Source of the DNA: Bryopsis sp. KO-2023
Lineage: Eukaryota > Chlorophyta > Ulvophyceae > Bryopsidales > Bryopsidaceae
Reading direction: 5' to 3'
DNA length: 64,000 bases
Assembly: GCA_030272585.1 (NCBI GenBank)
Contig: BSYQ01000007.1
Coordinates: 2,980,001-3,044,000 of the forward strand
Within the stretch, counting starts at the first letter, position 1. The number at the start of each line of letters is the position of its first letter. Under the pieces are notes generated by a model. The model was not told the origin of the DNA and made no database searches. It saw nothing but the letters and a program-made list of their open reading frames with translations. Made by a program: the position numbers and the translations under genes. Below are positions 45,974-58,856 of the stretch, piece by piece.

Positions 45974-47943
45974 TCAAGCATATGCCTCCAACATTTCACC
46001 CTCATCTGTACTTTCCCCTCCCCTGATATGATTCCAGTATCCGCAGCCCTGGTGCATCATTTCAGATGGAGGAATCAATGGGGCTTGTTGGTTGGAGTCC
46101 ATGTCATCGGAATCACTGAATCATCCACAGCAACTTTTCAGGAACATTTCCTCAAAAACTACGAAATTAATGGACTTTTCCTGTTGGTATGGGACAAGCC
46201 TCCCGCCTAATAATTTTCTTTCTCTTTCATCCTGACAAAATAGGCGGCCTTGCTTCTAATCCAAATACACTGTTTGCTTCTTTCAAACCCAACATGGGAT
46301 GCTCAACTTCAGTTCATATATATGCATTAGATGTGCATACCTTTCTGAGCCTGTTTTCGATTCTTTCAACTCGTGGGATTCGTCATCACTGGACGCAATG
46401 CAGGGAAGCCTCCTTTTAGGTTCCAGCCTCTTGCCCTTCCTTCTCTTGCGAGCCTCTCTTTGGGCCCTCGCTTTCATCGCTGCCGCTTCCGCACCCCGGA
46501 AATCCCAGCTCTTCACCACCGGCGATTCGGACCCACACGCCAGCCACTCGCTGCACATGTCCACGCAGTAAACTGGGCCCCCTTTCCAGGCTATCTTTCT
46601 GCTATCCGAGGCTCTTGGGAAGAGCTTCGCAGGGCTCTGGCTGATCTCGTTGGCAGAGTGCAGCTTTTTCTCGATGTTGATCATGGCAAGACTGCCATCA
46701 TGGGAGCAAGATGCAACCCAAGGATCTTCGAAGGCCAGGTCGCTGACGCCAGCAGTATGGCTCCACAAGGTGGACGTAAAGAATCTTGCTCTGGTGTCGT
46801 GCATCTGCACCACTCCATCAGCAGCCCCTGTGAAGATAACTCTGCTGTCCTGAGTCGACTCCAAACATGACACATGCCCTTCCTGGCGGATTTTCTTGGC
46901 ATGGTAAATAATCTTCCCAGTCGCAGCATCCTGTTTTGACACATCAGAGAAATGGAGTGAAATTTTTGACATAAAAGACGTAACTGGCATCTTGTCCAGG
47001 TTTGTCCAGGTTTCAGGCAAAATGCGCTGGGAAAAGGTACCAACCGTTTCGTTGATTTTTGTCTTACCTGGAAGATCACATCCTTCCCTGCAGCCACCAC
47101 AAGAGACGGCCCTCGGCAAACGATCGCCCACACCCAGTCATCATATTTGAACACTGCTTTGGGCTTTGTTCTGTCTTTGTCCCACACTCGGACGCTGCAA
47201 TCCCAGGAGCCAGAATAGATCGTCGAATCCACCAAGGCAAGACCAGATATCGGTCCCGTGTGTCCTATCAGTTTTCTTGGTGCGGATTGCTGGGGGGTTT
47301 TCAGCTTGGCCAAATCCCAAACTCTCAACACCGCATCAGTGCTCCCACTTACAAGTGTGTCCTGTCCGATTGCCAGTCGCCGTACGGTTCCTCCATGAAG
47401 CTTGGAACAGCTGAGTGGGATGCCTCCTTCAAGATCCCACAACCTCACAGTTTTGTCCAGAGATCCTGCAAAATCATTCGTGAATGTCCCATGGGTTAGG
47501 GTTTCTCTTCAGAAAAGGTGCCATTCAAATATCCAGACAGACTATGTCCTCCCATGATGGGTCAGACAGACAGACAGCACCTTTTGCCCAGTACCTGTAG
47601 CAACAAGGTTTCTTTCCGGCAGCAGCTTGATACAGCGCACACCGCCCTTGTGTCCGAACAAGCTGTCTGCTTGGTACTGTCCCTGCCAAATTCTAGATTT
47701 TCTGATTTTAGCTCCGTACAGCTTCTGCCATCCAGTCATTCGATCTTTCTCCCCCCTGAGCTGCCATCTGGCTGAGTAGAATCTCCTCCATCGCTGCTCA
47801 GCCACTTTGTCCAAATTCAAGTCCCTCCACAGAGTGCACACTGCGCTGGATCTGCATAGGTCCTTTGGACCGAGGGCCCCAAAAATAGTTTGAAGGACAG
47901 AAGAGTGCAAATGGTTTATGTGCAGTTCTTGTCTTCCGTCCAT
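45974..47943 (-). CDS. F-box/WD40-repeat protein, 4 exons
   Basis: Exons 47595-47943, 47068-47465, 46341-46930 and 45974-46115 join in phase (1479 nt, 492 aa). The N-terminal F-box (about residues 5-45: HSSVLQTIFGALGPKDLCRSS) would bind SKP1 in an SCF ubiquitin ligase. WD40 blades follow that would hold the substrate (LFGHKGGVRCIKLLPERNLV, SLDKTVRLWDL, LVSGSTDAVLRVWDL, IYSGSWDCSVRVWDKD, WLACGSESPVVKSWDF). A very basic stretch (ARAQREARKRRKGKR) and an acidic tail end the protein. The domain order matches the plant FBX2 type, but I do not claim orthology. The last exon is supported by phase and lack of stops only. The start is the ATG at 47943; the frame is open further upstream without ATG. 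Confidence 0.82.
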
Positions 47944-48688
47944 GTAGGTCGAATCGAAAAATACTCTATCCGGTATCACGGGCACTTCTTTCGCCAAACT
48001 CCGGCCTGGCGGATGTATCTAATGGTTCACTGTCGGTAGCTTCGATAGCTCAAAGTGTTCAACAGTCGATGTTGAAGTCCGTTCACTCTCAAGGCACGCC
48101 AAGACGACTTTCAGCCAGGTCGACATCAGTGGAGTGGACACGGAGTAGAGGAACGGAAGCTATTGACACGAACGAGCAAAAAAAACGTACAGGAGACGGA
48201 AACCAGCCAATCTACCAAGCTTCACACTTTCGACGATAATCGCCCGACAATTTACCTCGTCCGTTCGGACACCTGCAGTCGCACCCAGAGGTGCAGCTCA
48301 TACTCAGGAAAGGTATGAGGTGGATAGGGCCTTTCCTGGAAGTCGGTGCCCAGATTCGATTGCGACTCGATCCACCCTGTTTTCGGGGGCAAACGGAAAA
48401 CGGAAGAGCCAGCCCCTCGCGTTCCCTGAATCTCCCTTGAAAAAATTTTCTCATTCCTTCCCTCATCAATCCAGGAAAGGTCATTTCACTGCCAACAGCA
48501 CTGGCAGAGTCCTGATTCTGAGGTTTTGCGAAACTGTTTGCAACTTCGATTCCAACTCTAGCCCAGCTCCGGAGCAGACACGATGGTGTGTTCGATCGTC
48601 TATCGGCGCGATCCGGAGTCTTGAAACCTTATAGGCCTTGTGGGTCTGATTCTCTCGTGTTGCTGAAAGGATTGGTGTTTGCTTGCAG

Positions 48689-49369
48689 CAGGCAGGAGGA
48701 AAGGAGAACGAAACGAAACCTCAGGGAGCTGGGGAGATCACAGCGTTTGTGCAGAACCTGTTAAACCAAATGGTCCGTTGTCTTGGTCGGGGAAAACGAG
48801 ACCTTCCTGCTTTTTATTTTTTGGTGACGACTTTTGATTCGGTTATCTTTTTCTCGTCGTTTTCACTGTCAGGACTCACGGTTCAAACAAATGGAGGAGG
48901 GTATTGCTACAAAACGTGAGTGTGAATGGCCTGGACTTGTGGGTGTTGTTAGAACAGCGTTCACCGTTGGGCCAGCTGAGCAGCCCCAGTTGAAAAATCT
49001 GTAAAATGCAAAAATCCTGCACGAATAATTAGCCCAAGCACATGATGGTAATAGATTTCTGCTCCCAAAGGCCATTAGGTTACAATAAGAGATGAGTATG
49101 GAAAAGCATGCTAAGGGGAATGCTAGTTTCGCACCAAAACAGGTCTAGTCTGACCTGGATGATATAATATCGGAATGAGAAAGTCATTGACATTGTGCAC
49201 TGGATCTGCAGTGAATGACATGGGAGATCGAATCGATTCGCTCGAAAAGTTCATTTCGGATCTCATTGAGCAATCAGGGGTCGATGATCAGGAGCTTGAA
49301 GAAGACGTCGTGCCGGACATCAATGCAGAGGGGGATGACACCCAAGGGAAACCGAGAGCCGACACATGA
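48689..49369 (+). CDS. HSBP1: heat shock factor binding protein 1 (HSBP1), first exon start unresolved
   Basis: Core exons 48689-48772, 48873-48915 and 49212-49369 join in phase. HSBP1 is a small coiled-coil trimer that binds heat shock factor and damps its activity; paralogues also assemble the WASH complex. Seen: ITAFVQNLLNQM, DSRFKQMEEGIATKLNDMG and DRIDSLEKFISDLIEQSGV, each matching the HSBP1 heptad pattern, then an acidic tail. The initiating ATG must lie upstream, either in a short exon near 48580-48600 (MVCSI) or in sequence I could not place. About 95 residues are visible; typical length is 76-90. Confidence 0.85.
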
Positions 49370-49505
49370 TACAATACATGATCTGATTTAGTGGCATACT
49401 AGTATGCTGAAGTTTACTTGGCATGTCTGCACAAGGCTAGCGTGGTAGTCCTGAGAGGCAAGGCACAGATAACCATAAATATGCCATAGTAGATGGAGAT
49501 GGGAT

Positions 49506-49528
49506 GGGGGGGGGGGGGGGGGGGGGGG
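49506..49528. repeat. 23-nt poly-G homopolymer
   Basis: Uninterrupted G run in the convergent 3' region between HSBP1 and the unknown minus-strand gene. Confidence 0.95.
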
Positions 49529-49731
49529 TTATGCAAAAATTCAAAGTGAGGGTTATAGATAGGGTTATGTCAGGGTCTGCATAAAGTTTGGGATGACTTC
49601 AACGAGAAATAATACTGTAATATTCAACAAACTCCTGTCACTCATCATTGCTATATCAGTTTTACCGAAGCAATTTTTTTTACATTGTTCATGCACTGCA
49701 AGCAAGGAGTTGATGACCCTCCCTGTTTCTG

Positions 49732-50938
49732 TCAGGACGTGTCGCAATGTGAAAGCTCCCTGTCCTCTGGCACCAGTAAAATCTGTAATGTCCGTCGCAG
49801 AGCTGGTGTGCACTCGAATAGAAGCTCTACGACAGAATCAGCTCAACCTCAGAAGTATGTTTTCCAGGGGCGTAATTATTTGCTTGTTATTGCGCTGTAG
49901 AATATAACAAATAATAGCAGCCCATTAACAGGCAAAATATGAATAAGATAATATTTCAAGCTGGGAGAATGGCCATCAACTCCACATACCTCTAGACGAT
50001 TTTTGACCCCTCAGGGCTGGGTCTGACGATATAAGTTGCGCCTTGAACATAATGCGCATCAAGTCTTGGAATGATGCCTCGCCCACACCATCGCTGCCGG
50101 CGTCCTTTTCCTCAGTTCCAAGATCTGAGCCGATGAAGGTCTGTCTAAGTCTCTTGAATGCATTTTTGGTCTTCCTGTCACGCGGCGTTGGGTTTTCACA
50201 TGCTGCAACCCGTTGAATCGTTTTGGGGGGAAAGTACTTGAGGAGGTCCGCATTATCCCTGGAAAAGAAGGTGGACCTTGTCATCTCCAAACACCAAACA
50301 TTTGCAGGATTGGGGGTCTGATTGCACCAGAGCAGACACTGCACATGATTCTTACCTTGCCAGTGCCAGGATGGCCTTCTTCATGGGAGAATAATTGTTT
50401 GATGCACCAAAGGCCTGATCTTCAGATATCAAACCTATACTGACCAGATGGTCGCACAAAACTCTCCACAGCACAGGCCAAGGAACATTGAATCCCTCCA
50501 GCAACAAGTGGCTTTTCTCGCTGGAACTGGAAAGTGCTGTCCGTCCTTTAGCCACACAAGTACAGTGAATCTACCATCGATTATGGCTTTGTGCATCTGC
50601 ACCAACTGAAGCACCTTCATTGGAAAAGTATACCATCCACCACCTTTAAAATCGTCACCAGTCAAATCAAAGGTCTCCTCTATCAGCGAACGTTCCTCCT
50701 CATGCATCAATTCTTCCTCATGCGTCAATTCTTCCTCATGCGTCAATTCATCCTCATGCGTCAATTCATCCTCATGCGTCAATTCATCGAATGCATTAGC
50801 CAAGGAAGAGTTGATATCCGTGTTACCACATTGACGCCTCGTCTTTGGCCGAGTTTCAACAAGACGAGAGGCATCGATCCTTTGAACCCTTAAAGCCCCT
50901 GAAATCCAGACCCTCGCTTCACATTCCAATCCAACCAT
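49732..50938 (-). CDS. unknown protein with 6-residue tandem repeat; reading frame broken near 50540-50570
   Basis: I do not recognise the family. Start ATG at 50938 (MVGLECEARVWISGALRV). A repeat of ELTHED/ELTHEE (five to six copies) follows, then KVLQLVQMHKAIIDGRFTVLVWLK. The conserved-looking part EKSHLLLEGFNVPWPVLWRV continues in a different frame. Its downstream exons (to 50356, 49990-50258, 49732-49826) join in phase: ALARDNADLLKYFPPKTIQRV, then an Arg/Lys-rich stretch and a short tail. Either a 38-nt intron (donor at about 50578, acceptor CGGACAG) or a one-base frameshift joins the two frames. If the frameshift is real, this copy could be a pseudogene or the assembly has an error. Confidence 0.5.
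50700..50790 (-). repeat. 18-bp coding minisatellite (ELTHED repeat)
   Basis: The unit CATGCGTCAATTCATCCT recurs about five times with T/A variation at one site, keeping the reading frame of the unknown gene. Confidence 0.9.
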
Positions 50939-51425
50939 CCAACACTTGGGAGAAATCTTAGGGCTGCATGGAATTTACATGGGGAATTTTGCAGCCTGTT
51001 TTGTGGTTAATTAACTCTAGTTCATACTGACAAATAGGAGACGCCACAGACCTGATCCTGTTGCCCTGGAAGATTTGTGGCAACGCCATAGGAATGTAGT
51101 ATCACCAGAAACCGTGACGCCTAACATCGCAGAGGAAAGCAACGAACGCAAGACACAAGCCCTGCTCAAAAAATCCTTTTTGGTAAATGTTTTTAGGTCC
51201 CACCGCAGAAGTCGTCAATCTTGCCCACTGAACATCATCTATTCCTAAAACCCAAGTCCATGACGTCAAGTTCACCAACGCGGAATGACTCTGCACCGGT
51301 AGTCACTCCCATCGTGTTTTCTCTGCACTGATGTTATGTGGTGGACGGTCCTCTGGTCTGAGCACCCAACGGCTCGGAACGCAGCAGCAAAGCTTTAACA
51401 AGAAGCGTGGTGCTGGAGAATCAAG

Positions 51426-54380
<2,955 letters not shown>

Positions 54381-54965
54381 GGGATGAAAGCTTATTAGCT
54401 ATGTTTTTTTTTTTGCCAGTTTGGCCAATATTTGGCGCGAGGATTTTGTGGCATATGCCAATGATTGTTTGTTTGTTTCTGATAACGTTTTGTGGCTATA
54501 ATGAGAGCTACGTGGATTTGATTTGTTGGGAATCGGTTTTGAGTGGTGATGGCTGATGTCCAGCCAGGTGATTTTTTTCACTTGTATATGAGTTCTTAGT
54601 TATGAGGATTCAGAAGGATCTATCATGATGGACACTGAAACAGTGTGGTTTTGTTCATTTTTCTCTTTTTTGTGACCTCTTTTCTTTAGCAAAAGAAGGA
54701 CCGGAAGATTGTTATATTATGTTTTGTACGAACGAACTGTATTTAAGCATATTTGCTGACTTTATTCATGTGGCATTCCAAGAAAACAGTGCCGATTGCT
54801 GCAGATCCTTTTGCATGTTGGTGGTTGAACGTGGTCTAGAATAAACCCTGATCGAAGGAGGGGGGGTTCTCAGCACCAGTGTATTAAAATGCCCTTGGAG
54901 GTACATGCAGAACTGTGAGGAGCATACAAACAGGATTTTGACTTTTGAGTGTGGACATTAGTAAA

Positions 54966-55027
54966 GGTGCGGTCACACTGGCAACATGTAATCATTGATT
55001 GATTGATTGATCCAATGTGACCGCACC
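54966..55027. repeat. short hairpin, MITE-like, upstream of PPCS
   Basis: GGTGCGGTCACACTGG (from 54966) and CCAATGTGACCGCACC (to 55027) pair with one mismatch around a loop containing repeats of ATTG. About 160 bp before the PPCS start. No clear target duplication. Confidence 0.7.
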
Positions 55028-55188
55028 CTAAACGGAAGGTGGCGCAATCACGACGGTCTGGGCGACCGGTATCCTCGGCAACGCCAAAGATTTCCCAAAA
55101 ACTACACGCGCTGTCTCCTGAATTGCGCCTATTAATAGCGCAGATTTGGCCAAAATAACGTAGATTCGAGGGCTTCGAACCATGCGTA

Positions 55189-56139
55189 ATGTCTTTGGAC
55201 TCCTTTCTGGCAGGGTGCGATTCGCCCCCCGACGCCACCAAACAAGCGTTGAAAGAGTTCGTTGCACACCATGCGACATCGCTTGAAGGATCATCGAGGC
55301 CCATTGTCTGCGTCACATCTGGGGGTACCACCGTACCCTTGGAGAAGCGGTGTGTTCGATACATCGACAACTTCAGTGCCGGCTCACGGGGAGCTTTATC
55401 GGTGGAACAATTCGTGGAATGCGGCTATGCGGTGATATTCCTGACGAGAACCCAGTCGCTGCAACCCTTCTCCCAGGAGCTGGGCCCTTGCGTTGCAGAC
55501 GCCCTCAGGGCTTGCCTGGAGCTGGATGCTGACGACCGAATCAGCGTGAAACATACCCAAGCTTCCGTGGTGCACTCCTTACTGGAAACGTTGGAGCGAG
55601 TCCAGAAGGAGAAGCTCTTGTTGAAAATCGAATTCACCACAGTGTTCGATTATCTCGTGAGCTTGGAGTGCATTGCTCGTCACACTAATGAATGTGGAAA
55701 CCAGGCAATGTTCTACTTGGCTGCAGCAGTCTCTGATTTTTATATTCCTTGGCACAAATTGGCTGATCACAAAATACAGAGCTGCGATGGGTCCATGAAG
55801 TTGGATCTGGAAGGTGTTCCCAAAGCTTTGGGAGTGCTCTGCAATGAATGGGTCCCAGACGCATTCGTGGTCAGCTTTAAGCTGGAAACTGATGAGAATC
55901 TATTGCTGAAAAAGGCAGAGGGTGCGATCGAGAAGTATGGAGTGCATGCAGTTATCGCCAATATTTTGCACTTGAGAAAGAAAACGGTGATGGTTGTGGA
56001 GAGAAGTGGGCAGCAAAACTTTTCCACGCATCGGATCGATCTGGCTCCCAGCGAGCAGTGTGTGGAGGTGCAGCTGGTTCGTTATGTGGTGGAAATCCAC
56101 AAGAACTTCAGATGCAAAAATACTGGGAAATCATGTTGA
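55189..56139 (+). CDS. PPCS: phosphopantothenate-cysteine ligase (PPCS, eukaryotic CoaB)
   Basis: Single exon, 316 aa; human-type enzymes are about 310. It couples phosphopantothenate to cysteine in coenzyme A synthesis, in the cytosol. Seen: nucleotide-binding start IVCVTSGGTTVPLE; the signature VRYIDNFSAGSRGALSVEQF; VIFLTRTQSLQPF; MFYLAAAVSDFYIP; and SFKLETDENLLLKKAEGAIE; then VHAVIANILHLRKKTV. These are all family motifs in the right order. The start ATG is the first in frame. The only protein-coding gene in the window without an intron, apart from transposon ORFs. Confidence 0.95.
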   Translation: MSLDSFLAGCDSPPDATKQALKEFVAHHATSLEGSSRPIVCVTSGGTTVPLEKRCVRYIDNFSAGSRGALSVEQFVECGYAVIFLTRTQSLQPFSQELGPCVADALRACLELDADDRISVKHTQASVVHSLLETLERVQKEKLLLKIEFTTVFDYLVSLECIARHTNECGNQAMFYLAAAVSDFYIPWHKLADHKIQSCDGSMKLDLEGVPKALGVLCNEWVPDAFVVSFKLETDENLLLKKAEGAIEKYGVHAVIANILHLRKKTVMVVERSGQQNFSTHRIDLAPSEQCVEVQLVRYVVEIHKNFRCKNTGKSC

Positions 56140-56554
56140 TCTGGATTGACCCATTTGGGGTGCACAATTTCCCTGGAGAGATAGAGAGAGTTCCCCAGAC
56201 ACTGCTGTATTTGGATACAGAAGTCTAGTTGAAGTCAATCAGCTGTGGATAAATGGATTTAATGAGATTCTTCCCTCTGGCTTTTCTTTTGTCACGCCTG
56301 CTCCTGAATGAGATTCCTCAGATTGACCTTCCAAAAATTGTCAAGATTCGATTGACAGGATGGTTTCTATCCCCCTTCAGATCCCATGAAAAGGTTGACA
56401 GCCAAAGATATTGTGAACCCAACGCAATCCCCAACTCAATCCCAGAGCTAAATGTTACCCTCCAATCACCGAAATATATACTTAGCTGGACACCTCCCGG
56501 CATCTCTCCCTTGCGTCTGCTGGACGAACTCGGGCATGGCACTGGTGGCTCCAA
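56140..56554. other. intergenic, convergent 3' flanks of PPCS and bL32m
   Basis: About 415 bp. A minor open frame on the plus strand (56253-56594) has no recognisable features and overlaps the bL32m 3' exon antisense. Confidence 0.6.
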
Positions 56555-57341
56555 TCATTCAGTTGCGGGTGCCTCTGTAGCTGTGGTAACGTGAGATTTC
56601 TTCATTGGTCCTCTCCGCTTGTTCCTGAGGGAACCCTTCTGTGACTTCTTTCCATGGGTTCTTTGCCAAATCCCCAGGGCACTCTTGTCTTGCCCCTGCC
56701 CCTCCCCCTGCTGCTGCTGCTCCTCCTCCTCATCTTCATCCCCACGGCTCATTTTCTTGACACAACACGGCTTAACTTGATGAGGGTAGAGAATTCTCCC
56801 ACAGCTGCAGAAAAAAAGACAAGGAACCGTTTCACAGGTCGATCACTCCCTGCATTGCTTGCTGGGCATGAGATGAAAATGGGAAAATCACCTGCAGAAT
56901 GCCAGGCTGAATTTCGGTTGCAGCCACCTATTTGCCCAACGCTTCCCACGGCGAGATGGAGATGTCTATGAATCCCACACACACCCTTTCACTGTCTCAT
57001 CTTTCAACACATTTTCCCAACAAAGAATGCTTGCAATCATCACAAACCAAAAAAGTATCCTGATCACCACTGAGCTCGATTTTATTCACTTGTTTTCATT
57101 CAATCCAAAAAAAAACCCAAAGATAAATTACCTTTCTTTTGGGGACTGCCAACCATTCAGAGATTCGCTCCAGCTCCCTCGAAAAAATTCCCGAAGAGGG
57201 CGATTGTGATTGCATGGGTGATTGTGGGAAACCTAGCAAAGCCGGCTGAAGAGCTGGTTGACACGCGGCTCCCCATCCTTCCAACCACTGATTGGCATGA
57301 TGCTCCAACAGCCTCAAACTGCGAGTCCATTTCGACGCCAT
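56555..57341 (-). CDS. MRPL32: mitochondrial large-subunit ribosomal protein bL32m (MRPL32), 3 exons
   Basis: Exons 57132-57341, 56892-56965 and 56555-56804 join in phase (534 nt, 177 aa). The L32 signature is split across the first intron: LAVPKRK in exon 1, then TSPSRRGKRWANRWLQP in exon 2. A cysteine-rich zinc segment (FCSCGRILYPHQVKPCC) crosses the second intron. About 60 residues precede the signature, basic at first (MASKWTRSLRLLEHHANQW), a likely mitochondrial presequence. After the zinc segment comes an unusual acidic/Gln run (DEDEEEEQQQQ) and a basic tail. Cys spacing is CxC and CC rather than the usual pair of CxxC, so zinc binding is uncertain. It could alternatively serve the plastid, but plastid L32 is normally plastid-encoded. 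Confidence 0.78.
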
Positions 57342-57474
57342 CCTGGGCAACGCTCCCAACACACTGCTCACCAATCCACAAATTCAGGCAGTCTGGTGAG
57401 ATGGCGGTGACTCGGCAATCAATTTCGACAATAAAAAGGGTCCTGATCGTCGTCATCAACGCCTCGATTCGACC
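57342..57474. promoter_or_regulatory. 133-bp bidirectional upstream region of bL32m and MED11
   Basis: The two divergent start codons are only 133 bp apart, so both promoters must overlap here. Confidence 0.5.
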
Positions 57475-58133
57475 ATGGCTGCCAAGGGCGAGGAAGACAA
57501 AACCGTCCTGTCGTCAGACTTCAAGAGGCTGCAGAAAATCGAGGAGGTGGGAATTGTCTTTGCAGAGGATTGCATGATTGTCTTGTGGCTGTGAATCCCA
57601 TCTTGGGAACTGCTCCCAAAGACCAAACCCAGAATTGGGAAATCAAGAATGACTGCAATTTAGTCCATGCCAACGAGATGTGATCGAATTCGGCTCCAGA
57701 GAATCCTGTCATGTGTGGAGCTTGCTGGCAGACTGGCAGAAACCCTCTCACACATCGGCAAAGCCAACCCAGAGGATGCCATTGCTGCATGCAAGACATT
57801 TGTGGACAATGTTCAGGTGTGATCTCGCAGAGTCGTTTTTTTTTTTTTTTTTTTCTTCATGGGATGAAATGCACAACCTTAGGAGAGCTTCGCAACTTGC
57901 CTGAAATGATGGAAAAATGAAATGTCCTTCGTTCAAGTCATTTTGTTGTTCCCTGTGCTTGTGTGGAGACTGCCCAAGAATGCATAATGGAGGCATTGGA
58001 AGAGCACAAGGGTGACCGGGACTTCGAGGTCACCGTGTATCCATATGTGGGGAAAACTTATGTTTTGGAGGAAAAAGTGGGCATCTTTCAGAAGTACATC
58101 ACTCAGATGGAAAAGAGTCTGAAGGATTTGTAA
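57475..58133 (+). CDS. MED11: Mediator complex subunit 11 (MED11), 3 exons
   Basis: Exons 57475-57546, 57700-57816 and 57969-58133 join in phase (354 nt, 117 aa, the usual MED11 size). MED11 pairs with MED22 in the Mediator head and helps recruit RNA polymerase II. Seen: FKRLQKIEE directly joined to RILSCVELAGRLAETLSHI, matching the MED11 pattern L-RL--VE-RI---LELAG; then CKTFVDNVQ and a C-terminal helix YVLEEKVGIFQKYITQMEKSL. The third exon acceptor (GTGTGGAG) is weak but is the one that keeps phase. Assignment rests on pattern and length. Confidence 0.7.
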
Positions 58134-58856
58134 TTCTAGCAACCCTGGCATCCATCGGTGAAAGGGAAAGCTCAGCATGCATGGGACTACATGCATCTTC
58201 CTGCAGAGGAAACCAAACTCCATGGTGGGATCAATCAATCCCAAGCTGCAAGCTTCGATGGTTGCTTGGGGTGTGATGACAGGTGTTAGATATTTCATTG
58301 GTTTCAATTGACTGGATGGGCCGTTTTCTGAGTAGCTGCCTAATGTGTTTCGACACATGAGAGGGGGAAATTGGGTGCAACCGTACTTCTCCCTGATTTT
58401 GCTATCTTTCTGTGCTGTGGGAAGTTTTCTGGCAGGCAGATTGCCTCAGCAATTGCACCGAACTCTGTGGGGAATGTGGTTATGTCTCCAGGCAGGGACA
58501 TATTATTTTTTGAATGAACAGCATGGCTGGATCCAAGACGTTGGTTTGCAGATGAGACTGTTGTTACACGAAAGGCATTGTCTTTTTTCATCACATAGAC
58601 AAAAGCTCTTGTTCTATTTAGAAGGAATGCCCAGCTTTTTCGCCCCCCCAAATCATCCTTGTTGCAAGCTGGAGCTGGTCCTTATGCTGTTCGCCCCCGT
58701 TTGGAATTCACTCGTACAGTCAGACACATGGGTGGATGTAGGACTCGTTGGAGATCTGAAGCATTGCAATTCAGTTCAATTTGTCCTCCTCCAAATTCAA
58801 CGTATCTGCAATTTAAAATTTGATGGACAGGAGGTAAACCTAATGATCCATCACCA
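58134..58856. other. intergenic, convergent 3' flanks of MED11 and DZIP1
   Basis: No supported gene. A plus-strand open frame (58345-58866) overlaps the DZIP1 terminal exon antisense and shows no domain. Confidence 0.55.

Noticed and set aside
57157-57459. Minus-strand ORF starting MTTIRTLFIVEID upstream of bL32m
   Set aside because: The bL32m frame, which starts at 57341 and splices in phase into the L32 signature, is far better supported; this ORF is its out-of-frame shadow plus 5' flank.
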